From assembly GCF_040833965.1 (NCBI RefSeq), contig NZ_CP162142.1:2257001-2321000 (forward strand): 64,000 nt of DNA. The letters are read 5' to 3'. Of the stretch, positions 1-9,268 are shown piece by piece. The first letter of the stretch is position 1. Each line of letters opens with the position of its first letter. The notes beneath the pieces were generated by a model, which worked only from the letters and a program-made list of their open reading frames with translations, was not told where the DNA came from and searched no databases. The DNA is from Leptospira sp. WS39.C2 (GTDB taxonomy: Bacteria > Spirochaetota > Leptospiria > Leptospirales > Leptospiraceae). The translations under genes were made by a program, and so were the position numbers.

Positions 1-1081
1 CTTTAATTACACTCCGAGCAATTTTCTTTTGGAAGGATTTATCTCGCAGTTTTTTACTTTCTTCAGGGTTTGTCAGATACCCCATTTCCACAAGTACAGC
101 AGGCATAAGGCTTCCTCGCAAGACGGAAAAATCTGCCTTTTTCACACCACGGGATGGAATTTCGGGGCTAATGGATTTTTCGAAATGTTCTGCCACAGAT
201 AGAGCCAATTTTTTGGAACGCCTTTGGGTCACACTGGAAAGCATTTGGGACTGGATTTGGCTAACAATTGGGTTCTTGTGTTTTCCAATGTACCGATTTT
301 CAACAAGGGCTGTTTCTCTCGCTGCCTCAGTACTTGGACTTTGGGAAAGGTAATACACTTCAAACCCTGCGGCCTTATCGGAAAGAGACGCATTGCAGTG
401 AAAACTGATGAAAATAACATCTCTTGTATCGCGTAGAACTTGGTTGGCAAACTTGGACCTGTCCTCTAGTTCTACAAAACGATCGTCTTTTCTCACCATC
501 TCCACTCGGATTTCTGGATAATATTTCCTTAAGTATAAATATGTATACCTCGCAACACCAAGGCTCACATCTTTTTCAAAATACCCAGATGTGTCCGAAG
601 TGCCAGGATCCTTGCCACCATGTCCCGCATCAATGATGATGGCCTTTACTGCTAAACTTCGTTTTGGTACAGTTTCTTTGGGAACAAGAATGAAGAGTTC
701 CCCTTCTTTGAATTGGTATCTGACATCATAAGCAATTAAATTGAGTAAAATGGCTTCTACCATATCGAGAGGAAGATACACTTCGTCCTCTTTGGTCAAG
801 ATGGCCTTTGGCAGTTTATAAATTTTCCCATCTAATGTATAAAAACTACTGCCGATGCGAAATTGCAGATTGCCTTGTGGTGTGTAAATCCCACCGACCC
901 TTGTGTATTTTTTTAGTTTTGTAGAAAGTTCGGGTAAGATTGTCTTGAGATCAGAAAAGGCGATATAGTTTCCTTTCCCGTAGAGCGGAAGTTTTGCGAC
1001 TTCTGCGACTACGAGAGTTGGTAACAAAATCAGTAAAAGAAGGATTAATCTTTTTTGAAAAAAGAAAGGATTCGTTTCCAA
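1..1081 (-). CDS. N-acetylmuramoyl-L-alanine amidase (Amidase_3), 3' end off the window
   Basis: Translating the minus strand from about 1081 gives a signal-peptide-like start (a Lys-Arg pair, then a run of Leu/Ile), a roughly 150-residue N-terminal domain, and an Amidase_3 domain. The domain shows the zinc-site motif IDAGHGGKDPG, a downstream Glu in VELEDRS, FHCNAS and the late LVEMGYLTN motif. The enzyme should cleave the amide bond between N-acetylmuramic acid and the stem peptide in the periplasm. The reading frame is open at base 1, so the C-terminus is missing. The start is uncertain: I see no ATG and propose TTG at 1081, which overlaps the helicase end by 37 nt. It is the last visible gene of the operon that begins at 6680. 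Confidence 0.85.
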   Translation of the reverse strand, partial: METNPFFFQKRLILLLLILLPTLVVAEVAKLPLYGKGNYIAFSDLKTILPELSTKLKKYTRVGGIYTPQGNLQFRIGSSFYTLDGKIYKLPKAILTKEDEVYLPLDMVEAILLNLIAYDVRYQFKEGELFILVPKETVPKRSLAVKAIIIDAGHGGKDPGTSDTSGYFEKDVSLGVARYTYLYLRKYYPEIRVEMVRKDDRFVELEDRSKFANQVLRDTRDVIFISFHCNASLSDKAAGFEVYYLSQSPSTEAARETALVENRYIGKHKNPIVSQIQSQMLSSVTQRRSKKLALSVAEHFEKSISPEIPSRGVKKADFSVLRGSLMPAVLVEMGYLTNPEESKKLRDKSFQKKIARSVIK

Positions 1082-2655
1082 ATCGATTGTTTCTGTTTTT
1101 TGGATTGTTTCACTTCGTTGATGTCGAAGAGATTCCGTCTAGGATCATTCTTTTGGTAAGACTTCCCTTGTTGGTTTTTTTTATGCCCAGATTTGCCCTT
1201 TCCATCTTTTGGATGGTGGCCATGTTTGAATTCATGGTGGGTCATCTTAGCTGGGTGTTTGTGATCACTTGGGTTTCCATGGTTATGGCCATCTGGATGT
1301 GACATTTTTGCAAGAGGGTGACCACCAGATTTTCCTTTATGGCGATTCCTATCACCTGACCGGTGTTCGCCTCTCTCTCCACTGCGATCGGTGCGATCCC
1401 CTCGACCAGACTGGTCTCCCCGTCTCGGTTTTCCACTACGACCACCACGTTCGCGGTCTTGGTATTTTTTCTCACCTGGGATTACTTCGTCAGCAAACAC
1501 TGGTGTGAATTCACCTGTTGGGAATTCCAAGTATTCTTCTCGGATTTCCCCTACTGGGATTTTTGAATTGAGATACTTTTCAATGCGTTCGAGTTCTGTA
1601 TAATCCGTTTCGGAACAAAGTCCAATCGATTGTCCTTTTCTTCCCGCACGTGCTGTACGGCCAATTCGGTGCACATAGTTTTCTGCATCTTGAGGTAGGT
1701 CATAATTATAAACCACATCGATGTTTTCGATGTCTATCCCACGAGAAGCAACATCAGTGGCTATGAGGTATTTGTATTTCCCTGCTTTAAAATCTCGTAA
1801 CAATCGAATTCTTTTCTTTTGGTCTAGTTCCGAAGAAAGTCCAGTTGCAGTGATTCCGTATTTACGTAGTACAGATACAATTTTTGGGATGTTCATTTTA
1901 TAGTTCGTAAAAATGATCCCTAGGCCTTCGATTGGATAGTTTAACAAGGAATTGACGAGGTAAGGGAGTTTTTCTTCTCTCCCCAAGTGTAAGAGGGTTT
2001 GGTCGATTCTTTCCGTGATGACTTTTTCAGGGTTGATGTGAACTTCGATGGGTTCGTTCAAATAACGGCTTGCAAGTCGTACCACTTCGTAACTGAGTGT
2101 GGCACTAAAAAGTAAGGATTGTTTTCTATTTTTACATTTGTGGAAGATGTACTTTAGGTCTTGGACAAATCCCATATCGAACATTCTGTCCGCTTCATCA
2201 AGGATAACCACTTTGATGTTTTCCAAAGAGAGACCGTGGTTTTTCACAAAGTCGATGAGTCGACCAGGGGTAGCCACAATGATACAAGCTTTGTTTCCAA
2301 GTGCTTGTTCTTGGGATTTGTAATCTGTACCACCAATGATGGTAGCAACTCCAAAGTCTGTGAACTCGAGTAATTTTTTTGCTTCTTCTGCGATTTGGAT
2401 CGTGAGTTCTCTTGTGGGTGCAAGGACAAGTGCATACGGAAGTGCTTCCTCTTCCTCTGCAGAGAGTAGTCTATGCAAAGTGGGAAGTAAAAAGGCCATC
2501 GTTTTTCCGGTTCCGGTTTGGGCAAGACCCGTGAGGTCGTGTCCTTCCATGGCGAACGGGATGGATTTGGCTTGGATGGGTGTGAGCTCTGTGTAGCCGA
2601 TTTTGTCTAGGGCTTTCTTTAGAGACTCGTGGAAAGGTAATTCGTTAAATTTCAT
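1045..2655 (-). CDS. DEAD-box ATP-dependent RNA helicase (RhlE/CsdA type)
   Basis: The 536-aa protein has the complete DEAD-box set: Q motif (FNELPFHESL... with Gln28), Walker A AQTGTGKT (45-52), PTRELTIQ (80-87), TPGR, DEAD (153-156), SAT (184-186), TDVASRGIDI and HRIGRTAR (329-336). The core ends near residue 390. The remaining ~145 residues are a low-complexity basic tail rich in Arg, Gly, His, Lys and Asp, which in this family usually binds RNA non-specifically. The role is unwinding of RNA duplexes in ribosome assembly or mRNA decay. Subfamily assignment is inference from the core and the basic tail. The gene lies 8 nt downstream of the methyltransferase gene in the same operon. Confidence 0.93.
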   Translation of the reverse strand: MKFNELPFHESLKKALDKIGYTELTPIQAKSIPFAMEGHDLTGLAQTGTGKTMAFLLPTLHRLLSAEEEEALPYALVLAPTRELTIQIAEEAKKLLEFTDFGVATIIGGTDYKSQEQALGNKACIIVATPGRLIDFVKNHGLSLENIKVVILDEADRMFDMGFVQDLKYIFHKCKNRKQSLLFSATLSYEVVRLASRYLNEPIEVHINPEKVITERIDQTLLHLGREEKLPYLVNSLLNYPIEGLGIIFTNYKMNIPKIVSVLRKYGITATGLSSELDQKKRIRLLRDFKAGKYKYLIATDVASRGIDIENIDVVYNYDLPQDAENYVHRIGRTARAGRKGQSIGLCSETDYTELERIEKYLNSKIPVGEIREEYLEFPTGEFTPVFADEVIPGEKKYQDRERGGRSGKPRRGDQSGRGDRTDRSGERGEHRSGDRNRHKGKSGGHPLAKMSHPDGHNHGNPSDHKHPAKMTHHEFKHGHHPKDGKGKSGHKKNQQGKSYQKNDPRRNLFDINEVKQSKKQKQSIWKRILSFFKKD

Positions 2656-2663
2656 ATTGGATT

Positions 2664-3509
2664 TCAGTGTGTTCTTTTTCTGGCAATCAGTTCGATGGTA
2701 TCACCATAGGCAAATTGGTTTGCGTACAGTCGATACAGCCATTCGGGGAGTTTGCCTCGGAGGCCTAAATCCCGGTAGGAGTGATACGACATAGGTCTAA
2801 CATAGTTCACGTCGAAGCCAAGGATTGACAAGAGTTTTTTCAGGGAGTGGACTGAGTAGTCAAAAAAGTGGTCAGAGGGATGGGTCCTAAACCATTCCTT
2901 CGGATTGGTCTGAAAACTTGGCCCAAAACTAGAAGGAACTGCCAAATACAAATACCCACCTGGCCGAGTCCAGGCCTGCAACCTCTTCCATATCCCTTCG
3001 ATATCATCAATGTGTTCGATCACAAAAAAAGCCGCAATCACTGAGAAGGATTCTTTCCATTCCCTTTCTGCAACAGAAAGAACTGACAGCCTTTCAACAT
3101 CGAGACCCAGTTTTGTTTTCGAATATTCTACTTCTTTTGGCGAAAGTTCAAGGCCTTTGGATTTGTACCCGAGTGATTTGGCTTCGTCTAAAAAAAATCC
3201 AGCGGCAGATCCAATTTCCAAAAGGGAATTGTTTTGAAGTAGTGAATTACTATCCTTCGAATCCCCATTTGCCTCATCAATCTGTCGAACCAATTTTGCC
3301 AAGTTACTTAGCCTTCGTTTTGCCATGGCACGAAGGTTTGGTTCGTCTTCGTAATAGGATTTTTTGTATTGGGACATGTATTCTTCCATAAAGTAACTGT
3401 CCCCGTATTCTCTATGTTTTGCGGGAAGATAACGCAAAACACCCGTATGCCGACAAATTTCGTAAAATTCGGGGAATGTCCGATGTGGAATAAAATCAAA
3501 CAAATTCAA
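2664..3509 (-). CDS. class I SAM-dependent methyltransferase
   Basis: This 281-aa protein has a Rossmann methyltransferase signature, LLEIGSAAGFFLDEAKSLG (about residues 95-113), an acidic residue after strand 2 (GLELSP), and the FFVIEHIDDIEGIWKRL region typical of Methyltransf_11/23 proteins. The N-terminal ~60 residues, including the segment around HTGVLRYLPAKH, precede the fold and may recognise the substrate. The substrate is unknown; in spirochaetes such proteins often act on surface glycans or small metabolites. Its start overlaps the stop of the TPR gene by 4 nt, which implies translational coupling. Confidence 0.8.
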   Translation of the reverse strand: MNLFDFIPHRTFPEFYEICRHTGVLRYLPAKHREYGDSYFMEEYMSQYKKSYYEDEPNLRAMAKRRLSNLAKLVRQIDEANGDSKDSNSLLQNNSLLEIGSAAGFFLDEAKSLGYKSKGLELSPKEVEYSKTKLGLDVERLSVLSVAEREWKESFSVIAAFFVIEHIDDIEGIWKRLQAWTRPGGYLYLAVPSSFGPSFQTNPKEWFRTHPSDHFFDYSVHSLKKLLSILGFDVNYVRPMSYHSYRDLGLRGKLPEWLYRLYANQFAYGDTIELIARKRTH

Positions 3510-5608
3510 TAAAAGGTTCTCTTTTTGGATTCCAAAGATTTTTCGTATTGGGCTCTTGCGGCACGTTTGTTTTCATAGGCTTCCGACAAACTGGGATTTA
3601 AGTCGATGGCCGTTTGGAAACTGGAAAGTGCTCGTTTGAATTCCCCGTTTTTAAAATAACAAAAACCTAAATAATTATGGGCTTTGGAAGAAATGGTGGG
3701 TGTGACATCGGAACGTGTGATGACCGTGAGCTCTTCAATCGCCTTTTCCCGGTCCACAAGTGAACCCGAATCAATGAGGATTTTAGCAAGTACGAGCCTT
3801 GATTCCATATCTTCTGGATCAATATGAGTGGCACGAAAGGCTTCTTCTTTCGCTCGTTTGGAAAGTCCAGAGTTCCCACTACTCGCATAACTTAAGGCCA
3901 GTTTTCTGTGTGCGAGTTTGATCTCTTTTGGATCCTTGGCATTTTCCAAAACATACACTAACATCTTTTCGGCGGCAGGATAGTTTTTGGTTTGGATGTA
4001 AACATCGGCCAGTTTTAGTCTTGCTTCATAGAGTTCTGGTTTCCAAGCAATTGCTTCTTCGTATTCGGAAATGGCTTCGTTAAAAAAACGGTTCTCTAAA
4101 TAATAATCGGCAATCGCAAGTCTCGAAGGAACGTGATTTGGATCCAGGGCCTGCGACTTTCGTAAGGACTCAATCGCCATCGTTGGTTTTCCCGCGTGTA
4201 AATAGGAAAGACCCAAATTGTAATAGGCCGATTGGTTTTTTGGATTGAGAGAAAGTGCCCCTTCAAAGGCCGCAATGCTTTCCGAATACCGCTCCATCTC
4301 ATCTAAGATGATTCCTAAATTCACATACGCTGTTTCAGAATACGTATCGCCTGGGGTGAGTCGGATGATCCTACGAAATAAACTCTCCGCTTCGACAAGT
4401 TCCCCTTTTTTATAATAGAGCTCGGCTAAAGCAAAAAGAGAATCCACATCAGATGGTTTTAAGAGGAGTGCTTTTTTTAAGGCAGTGATTGCCATATTGG
4501 TTTGTCCCATGGACAAAAACGCATCAGCAATATAACGATACACTTCTGGTTCGTTTGCATTGGAATCGAGTGCCTTTTGGAAGTATTTGGCCGCCTCTTC
4601 TGGGACTTTTTTCTTCAAATACACCAAACCTAAGTTATAGTAAGCTTTGGCATCTCCCGTTTTCAGACGGATCACTTCTCGGAAATAATACTCCGCACGG
4701 TCATAATCTTCCCTTTGGTAAAAAATGGTTCCGAGATGTCCGTAGGACAAAACAGCGGTTTGGGAATTGGGTGCCGTTTGTACCACTTTTTGGAACTCAG
4801 AGATAGCCTCGGCCATATTCCCTTGTTTTAAGTAACTGATAGCAAGGTTGTAAGTGAGGGTCACATCACTTGGAGCAAGGGCTTGCCCTTCTTTATAGGC
4901 TTCGATGGCACTTGTGGGGTCACCAATTTCTTGGAATAAGTTTCCTTGTAAAAGTGCCACACGGTAATCGTTAGGTGCGATTTCTTTAGCACGTTCTGCG
5001 GCACGCCTTGCTTCTTCAAATTTCCCTGCATGTTTCAAAGCAAGGGACAAATTATAAAAGGCAAAATAGTTTTTGGAATCATATTGGATGGCTTTTTCCA
5101 ATCGTTCGATGGCATTGATGTAACGCCCTGCTTCATCATACATCACCCCAAGTACGGTGAGGGCAATGGATTTGTCTTCGTCACTTCCTGGGGAATTGAG
5201 AAACTCTTCACAAACTGTGCCCACACGGTTCACATAACGGTTGTGATAGGCATTGAGACAAGCCGCAAGTTTTGGATTCACCGAATCATCTGGCAGATAG
5301 GGTTTATCGACAAGAAGGTTCAGTGCTTTTTTGTCTGTGGGAAGGTCTTTTAAGACTTTGGCAATTTCTTCTGGATTTTGTTTTTTTTGTAAATACCACC
5401 AGTAGGCGGCTGTTAAAAACCCGAGGATGAGAAGGACGAGAAACGACCAAAACAAAAACGATAAAACTGGCCGCCTTACCGTTGTTTCTGATTCATAAGT
5501 CGTTTCTTTTTCTTTTCCCAGGTTCCTTAAGTATGGATCTTCCTGGTAGTAACTTGGCTTGGAGGTTTGTTCCTCAATGCGAAAGCGGTTTTTTTGGATA
5601 GGATCCAT
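3506..5608 (-). CDS. membrane-anchored TPR-repeat protein
   Basis: The 700-aa protein starts with a ~48-residue cytoplasmic segment and a single transmembrane helix (about 49-72), followed by tandem tetratricopeptide repeats to the C-terminus. Repeats are visible as recurring A-x-Y-N-L-G/A-x2-Y and P-x-N/D blocks such as AYYNLGLVYLKKK and SAYYNLGLSYLHAGK. Fifteen or so repeats can be counted by eye. TPR arrays are protein-interaction scaffolds, so this is likely an inner-membrane scaffold with a large periplasmic domain. It sits between nusB (9-nt gap) and the methyltransferase gene (4-nt overlap) in one operon. No enzyme activity is suggested. Confidence 0.87.
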   Translation of the reverse strand: MDPIQKNRFRIEEQTSKPSYYQEDPYLRNLGKEKETTYESETTVRRPVLSFLFWSFLVLLILGFLTAAYWWYLQKKQNPEEIAKVLKDLPTDKKALNLLVDKPYLPDDSVNPKLAACLNAYHNRYVNRVGTVCEEFLNSPGSDEDKSIALTVLGVMYDEAGRYINAIERLEKAIQYDSKNYFAFYNLSLALKHAGKFEEARRAAERAKEIAPNDYRVALLQGNLFQEIGDPTSAIEAYKEGQALAPSDVTLTYNLAISYLKQGNMAEAISEFQKVVQTAPNSQTAVLSYGHLGTIFYQREDYDRAEYYFREVIRLKTGDAKAYYNLGLVYLKKKVPEEAAKYFQKALDSNANEPEVYRYIADAFLSMGQTNMAITALKKALLLKPSDVDSLFALAELYYKKGELVEAESLFRRIIRLTPGDTYSETAYVNLGIILDEMERYSESIAAFEGALSLNPKNQSAYYNLGLSYLHAGKPTMAIESLRKSQALDPNHVPSRLAIADYYLENRFFNEAISEYEEAIAWKPELYEARLKLADVYIQTKNYPAAEKMLVYVLENAKDPKEIKLAHRKLALSYASSGNSGLSKRAKEEAFRATHIDPEDMESRLVLAKILIDSGSLVDREKAIEELTVITRSDVTPTISSKAHNYLGFCYFKNGEFKRALSSFQTAIDLNPSLSEAYENKRAARAQYEKSLESKKRTFY

Positions 5609-5617
5609 TTCTTTTTG

Positions 5618-6040
5618 TTAGTGGGACTCTTTTGTTAAGATCTCCTTCTTATAGAAGGCATCGAGTAGTCCGTTGATGAATTGCGCTGATTCGTCCGTTT
5701 CAAATTCCTTTGTGAGTTCCACTGCCTCATTGATGACAACGGGAGCAGCAAGGAAAGGTTCCTTCTGCAAACTTAGGATTGATAAACGTAAAATACAACG
5801 ATTGACAACGGAAATACGCGAAAGTTCCCAATTCTCCGAATACTTCTTAATTAGAGTATCGATCGCTTTTCGATTTTCGACCACTCCTTTCACAAGAAAG
5901 ACAGCATAATCCTTTTCTTCCCTAGTGATTTTTTTGTCGTACCAATCGAATTTCATGGCACGCTCCGGGTCTGTTCCCACCAAATCAATTTGGTAGAGGC
6001 ACATCAGGGCAAGACTACGCCCACGGTGTCTGGAACTCAT
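5618..6040 (-). CDS. nusB: transcription antitermination factor NusB
   Basis: The 140-aa, all-helical protein matches NusB in length and motifs: an Arg-rich N-terminus ([16 protein letters not shown]), the central [13 protein letters not shown] helix, and the C-terminal [11 protein letters not shown]...FINGLLDAF block. NusB pairs with NusE (S10) on boxA RNA to prevent premature termination in rRNA operons. Its ATG overlaps the ribH stop by 4 nt. The ribH-nusB order is common in bacteria and supports both assignments. Confidence 0.93.
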   Translation of the reverse strand: MSSRHRGRSLALMCLYQIDLVGTDPERAMKFDWYDKKITREEKDYAVFLVKGVVENRKAIDTLIKKYSENWELSRISVVNRCILRLSILSLQKEPFLAAPVVINEAVELTKEFETDESAQFINGLLDAFYKKEILTKESH

Positions 6041-6519
6041 CCGATCTCTTTGAAAAGATTTGCCATTTCAATGGCTGTGGTTGCTGCTTCGTATCCTTTG
6101 TTTCCCGATTTGGTCCCCGCTCGTTCAATTGCTTGTTCGATGGATTCAGTCGTAATGACTCCAAAAATGACGGGAACCGAACCATCAGCGACCGATCCTA
6201 CTTTTGCCGCTTCCCCAGACACTAAGTCATAATGAGAAGTAGCACCACGGATCACAGCACCTAGGCAAACAATGGCAGAGAATTGGTATTTTTTAGATTG
6301 TAGGACTCGTTTGACGGTTTGTGGGAGCTCAAATGCTCCTGGCACATAGATTACGGTGACATCTGAGTCGAGGACTCCATGTTGTCTGTAAGCATCTTTT
6401 GCCCCTTTTAAGAGGGACTCGGTGATGAATTCATTGAACTTTGAAACGATGACACAATGTTTTTGTCCGTTTCCGATTCGTGTGCCTTCCAATAAAGCTG
6501 TCATGTATCCAAGTTCCAA
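6037..6519 (-). CDS. ribH: 6,7-dimethyl-8-ribityllumazine synthase
   Basis: The 160-aa protein contains the lumazine synthase signatures [35 protein letters not shown] and [21 protein letters not shown] with the terminal GNKGYEAA. The enzyme condenses 5-amino-6-ribitylamino-uracil with 3,4-dihydroxy-2-butanone 4-phosphate, the penultimate step of riboflavin synthesis, usually as a 60-mer. The listed start gives an extra MELGY; the internal Met at codon 6 (near 6504) is an equally good start. Its 3' end overlaps nusB by 4 nt. Confidence 0.94.
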   Translation of the reverse strand: MELGYMTALLEGTRIGNGQKHCVIVSKFNEFITESLLKGAKDAYRQHGVLDSDVTVIYVPGAFELPQTVKRVLQSKKYQFSAIVCLGAVIRGATSHYDLVSGEAAKVGSVADGSVPVIFGVITTESIEQAIERAGTKSGNKGYEAATTAIEMANLFKEIG

Positions 6520-6527
6520 AAGAGGGG

Positions 6528-6680
6528 TTATTTCGCAAGACGAATGACAAGGGTAATTTTGCCATCTGGATTTTCCACCACTTCAAAACCATCTCGTTCG
6601 AGTGCTTTTTTGGCTCGGTAAATGGCCAAATTCACAACATTGGTTTTGTCATCTGTCTGTTTTTGTGGTTCCAGTTTCAT
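6528..6680 (-). CDS. small conserved-looking protein, 50 aa
   Basis: A 50-codon reading frame starts at ATG 6680 ([20 protein letters not shown]...) and stops 8 nt before ribH in the same direction. It has a charged N-terminus, a helix-forming middle ([16 protein letters not shown]) and a beta-like C-terminus ([11 protein letters not shown]). Length, compact charged composition and tight spacing suggest it is the first gene of the ribH-nusB operon. I do not recognise the family. Confidence 0.6.
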   Translation of the reverse strand: MKLEPQKQTDDKTNVVNLAIYRAKKALERDGFEVVENPDGKITLVIRLAK

Positions 6681-6787
6681 AGGCCCCCCCTCTTCCCTTT
6701 AAAGTTCGGAGTGGGACCTAGTGAATCTTAAATGCCAATGACTTTACAAGCAAGAATTGTTTTCCTCTTATGTCATATAGGTAGAAA

Positions 6788-7225
6788 ATGAAGAAAAAGA
6801 AATCTGTTAAGAAGGCAAAAAAAAGAAAACCGGTTGTGTATACCGAAAAGGATTTTATCGTAAAACCGTCTTCAGTTCCCAATATTGGCATGGGACTTTT
6901 CACCAAACAAACATTATACAAAGGTGATACCATTGGTTATTATATGGGTAAAATCATTACCGATGACCAAGCTGAATCCAATAAATATGTCGATTCCAAA
7001 TACCTGCTTTGGATCTGTAAGGATTGGTGGATTTATGGGGAAGGACGAGAATCAAATTACACTCGTTATATCAACCACTCTTCCAAACCCAATGCAGAAC
7101 TCATCACTTCTGTCAGGTGGAAAACTGCCAGGTTCAAAGTTTTAAAAACCATTAAAGAAGGCGAAGAGATCTTTTTTGATTACGGAAAAGATTATTGGGA
7201 TAACGTAGACTTCAAACCGAAGTGA
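6788..7225 (+). CDS. SET-domain protein (putative protein-lysine methyltransferase)
   Basis: The 145-aa protein has a Lys-rich N-terminal tail ([14 protein letters not shown]) followed by a compact SET domain: [19 protein letters not shown] at the start, the hallmark [13 protein letters not shown] (NHS motif) and [12 protein letters not shown] (the DYG/W end). SET domains transfer methyl groups from SAM to lysines, often on histones in eukaryotes; bacterial versions act on unknown cytosolic proteins. The substrate here is unknown. It is transcribed divergently from the ribH operon, with about 107 nt between them. Confidence 0.85.
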   Translation: MKKKKSVKKAKKRKPVVYTEKDFIVKPSSVPNIGMGLFTKQTLYKGDTIGYYMGKIITDDQAESNKYVDSKYLLWICKDWWIYGEGRESNYTRYINHSSKPNAELITSVRWKTARFKVLKTIKEGEEIFFDYGKDYWDNVDFKPK

Positions 7226-7351
7226 TTGGATTTGTCCAAACATCACAGTTTGGACACCCTTTTTTAGTAGGTTGGTTTTTTCAAAATAGATTCGTTCGTT
7301 AAAAAGTCCAAAAGACAAATTGGTGTTTTGGCTTTCAAACGATAAGGAAAC

Positions 7352-7403
7352 AAATAACCATTCCATGATGAAAGAACATCCATAGAATGGTGAATGGTTA
7401 TTT
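7352..7403. terminator. long inverted repeat between convergent genes, possible bidirectional terminator
   Basis: AAATAACCATTC at 7352-7363 is the exact reverse complement of GAATGGTTATTT at 7392-7403, separated by 28 nt that contain a second ccattc/gaatgg pair. It lies between the SET gene (ends 7225, plus strand) and the small minus-strand gene ending at 7408. That position fits transcription termination in both directions. Arms are A/T-rich, so strength is uncertain. Confidence 0.45.
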
Positions 7404-7407
7404 GATT

Positions 7408-7614
7408 TTATAAAATGCCTTGGCCGAATCCAGATGGTTTTTTAGTGATTTGGCTTTTTTCGGCTCTTTCGAGAGTTTCCACATACCGAATGACAGAATC
7501 ATCCATACGGAACACTCCTTCCTGGGTTTCTCTGTGGCTCCACTGGCAAAACACAATGTTCGCCAAAAGGAAGAGAGCGGATAGAACTAAGGGAAAACGG
7601 TAAAACTTCGTCAT
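7408..7614 (-). CDS. small secreted or membrane protein
   Basis: Starting at the internal Met (MTKFYRFPLVLSALFLLAN), this 68-aa product has a clear N-terminal hydrophobic segment ending near a Cys (VFCQWSH), so it could be an exported protein or lipoprotein. A longer start at 7644 adds ten charged residues (METGRDRRVF) that spoil the signal-peptide shape, so I prefer 7614. The rest (DDSVIRYVETLERAEKSQ) is helical and charged. No family recognised. Confidence 0.5.
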   Translation of the reverse strand: MTKFYRFPLVLSALFLLANIVFCQWSHRETQEGVFRMDDSVIRYVETLERAEKSQITKKPSGFGQGIL

Positions 7615-7681
7615 AAAAACCCTCCGATCCCTTCCAGTTTCCAAAACCTAGTTTTTCTAGGCAATTTCTTTTAGAATGATT

Positions 7682-9268
7682 CTAGCGAAAATCTTCGAGC
7701 CGGATGTCCGGAAAGGCATTGTTTTCGGTTTCTGCCGCTTCCAAAACCGACATGTCCAAGGGCCCAGTGAGCATGGCTTCCAGTGCCAGAAACAAATTGG
7801 TATGTACGTTCGTTCGGCGGATTGCATAATCCACCATTGTTCCTGTCTTCATGATAAAAGCCCAGTCACTACTTTGTAAGAGGAGGAGTTCCCGTCCCAT
7901 TTGTTTTAAGATACGAATTTGGATTTCTGTCCCAGTACTTAGTTCGTGCACTCGTTTGTGCATCCTGATGCTTAGGTCATGGATGAGAGGGTAAATCCAA
8001 TCATTATTTGAGTTGAGCCAAACGTCCCCATACCCATTTTCTCCCCAACTCGACATCTTCATCTCAACGGATTGGATCTTAGGAAGTGACCTTGCCGCTT
8101 CTAGTGGGTGGGAGAGTTGGATGGTGTTTTGGTTGAAGTGGATTTTTTTGAATAAAAATTCGATGAACTGAGGGCCTTCATACCACCAGTGGCCGTACAA
8201 CTCAGCGTCATACGGAGAAACAACAACTGACGGTTGTTTGTTTATCTCAAATAAATGTTCAGCTTGTTTGATTCGATTTTGTAAAAAATCTTCCGCATGG
8301 TTTCCACAAGCTTCCATCGCCCAGTCAGGATGGTAGTATCCTTTGTCCCCTGTTTTACCTGTGATGCGGAAGTATTTGATACTTGTATTGATGCGGATCC
8401 CATTGGAATGGAGGTAAGGTGAGATTTCTTCCCAAGGAAGGTCGTGTCCAATATCACGGTAGTATTCGCGGTAACGGAAGTCCCCTGGGTATCCATCGAT
8501 CGAACTCCAAACTTGTTTGCTACTTTCAGGGTCTCGGCCAAATGCAAAGACTCCATACCCCACTTCTACAGGGGCATACACTCCAAATTTGGGACGAGGG
8601 TTTGCATGGGTGATGCCATGTGTGTCGACAAAAAAATACCGAAAACCCTCTCGGTCGAGTTCCTCTTCTAAGTTTTCCGTATACCCACATTCCGAAAGCC
8701 AAATCCCTTTCGGGTCCCTCCCCCAAATCCGACGAAACGTGCGCCGGCCGTTTTTCAATTGGGAACGAAAGACCGACTTTTCCGAATCATAAAAAGGCAA
8801 AAAAGCATGGGTGGCAGGGCTTGTCATCGCCTCAAGTTCCCCCGATTCGATAAACGGCAAATACAATTTCGTCAAATCCCCGTTAGCTTCTTCAAAGATT
8901 GATTCCGTGTCTAAAAAATGTTCTAGATACCGTGTTGCCAAATAGTGTAAATGGGGATCCGTTTTTGTTCGTTTGGTTTCGTGATCTGCAAGTGAGATTA
9001 GGTTTTTTATGTAATTACGAAACTGGTTTTGTAAGTATGGATCCACTAACATTTGGGAAAGAGTTGGTGTAAACGACATGGTGATCCGAAACCGAACTGA
9101 TTCTTTTTTTAAATTCCGAAACACACGGATGAGAGGGATATAAGTTTCGAGGATGGCTTCGTTTAGCCAATTTTCTTCAATAAAAGCTGTGTCATAACCA
9201 GGGTGTCTAACAAATGGTAGGTGAGCATGTAAAACAAATACCAAATGCCCTTTTGTGGTCTGGTTCAT
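7682..9268 (-). CDS. GH57-family (DUF1957) glucan branching-type enzyme
   Basis: The 528-aa protein has GH57/DUF1957 hallmarks: an N-terminal HLVFVLHAHLPFVRHPG, the middle ESGELEAMTSPATHAFLP, the putative nucleophile region GIWLSECGYTENLE, and the Asp-containing VVSPYDAELYGHWWYEGP. Enzymes of this family form alpha-1,6 branches in glycogen or starch-like glucans. It overlaps the DUF4912 gene by 4 nt, a pairing also known from other bacteria. Exact activity (branching versus hydrolysis) is inferred from the family. Confidence 0.88.
   Translation of the reverse strand: MNQTTKGHLVFVLHAHLPFVRHPGYDTAFIEENWLNEAILETYIPLIRVFRNLKKESVRFRITMSFTPTLSQMLVDPYLQNQFRNYIKNLISLADHETKRTKTDPHLHYLATRYLEHFLDTESIFEEANGDLTKLYLPFIESGELEAMTSPATHAFLPFYDSEKSVFRSQLKNGRRTFRRIWGRDPKGIWLSECGYTENLEEELDREGFRYFFVDTHGITHANPRPKFGVYAPVEVGYGVFAFGRDPESSKQVWSSIDGYPGDFRYREYYRDIGHDLPWEEISPYLHSNGIRINTSIKYFRITGKTGDKGYYHPDWAMEACGNHAEDFLQNRIKQAEHLFEINKQPSVVVSPYDAELYGHWWYEGPQFIEFLFKKIHFNQNTIQLSHPLEAARSLPKIQSVEMKMSSWGENGYGDVWLNSNNDWIYPLIHDLSIRMHKRVHELSTGTEIQIRILKQMGRELLLLQSSDWAFIMKTGTMVDYAIRRTNVHTNLFLALEAMLTGPLDMSVLEAAETENNAFPDIRLEDFR

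Noticed and set aside
1242..1603. Overlapping ORFs opposite or within the helicase tail (for example 1269-1508 and 1242-1475)
   Set aside because: They are shadows of the low-complexity Arg/Gly/His-coding region in other frames.
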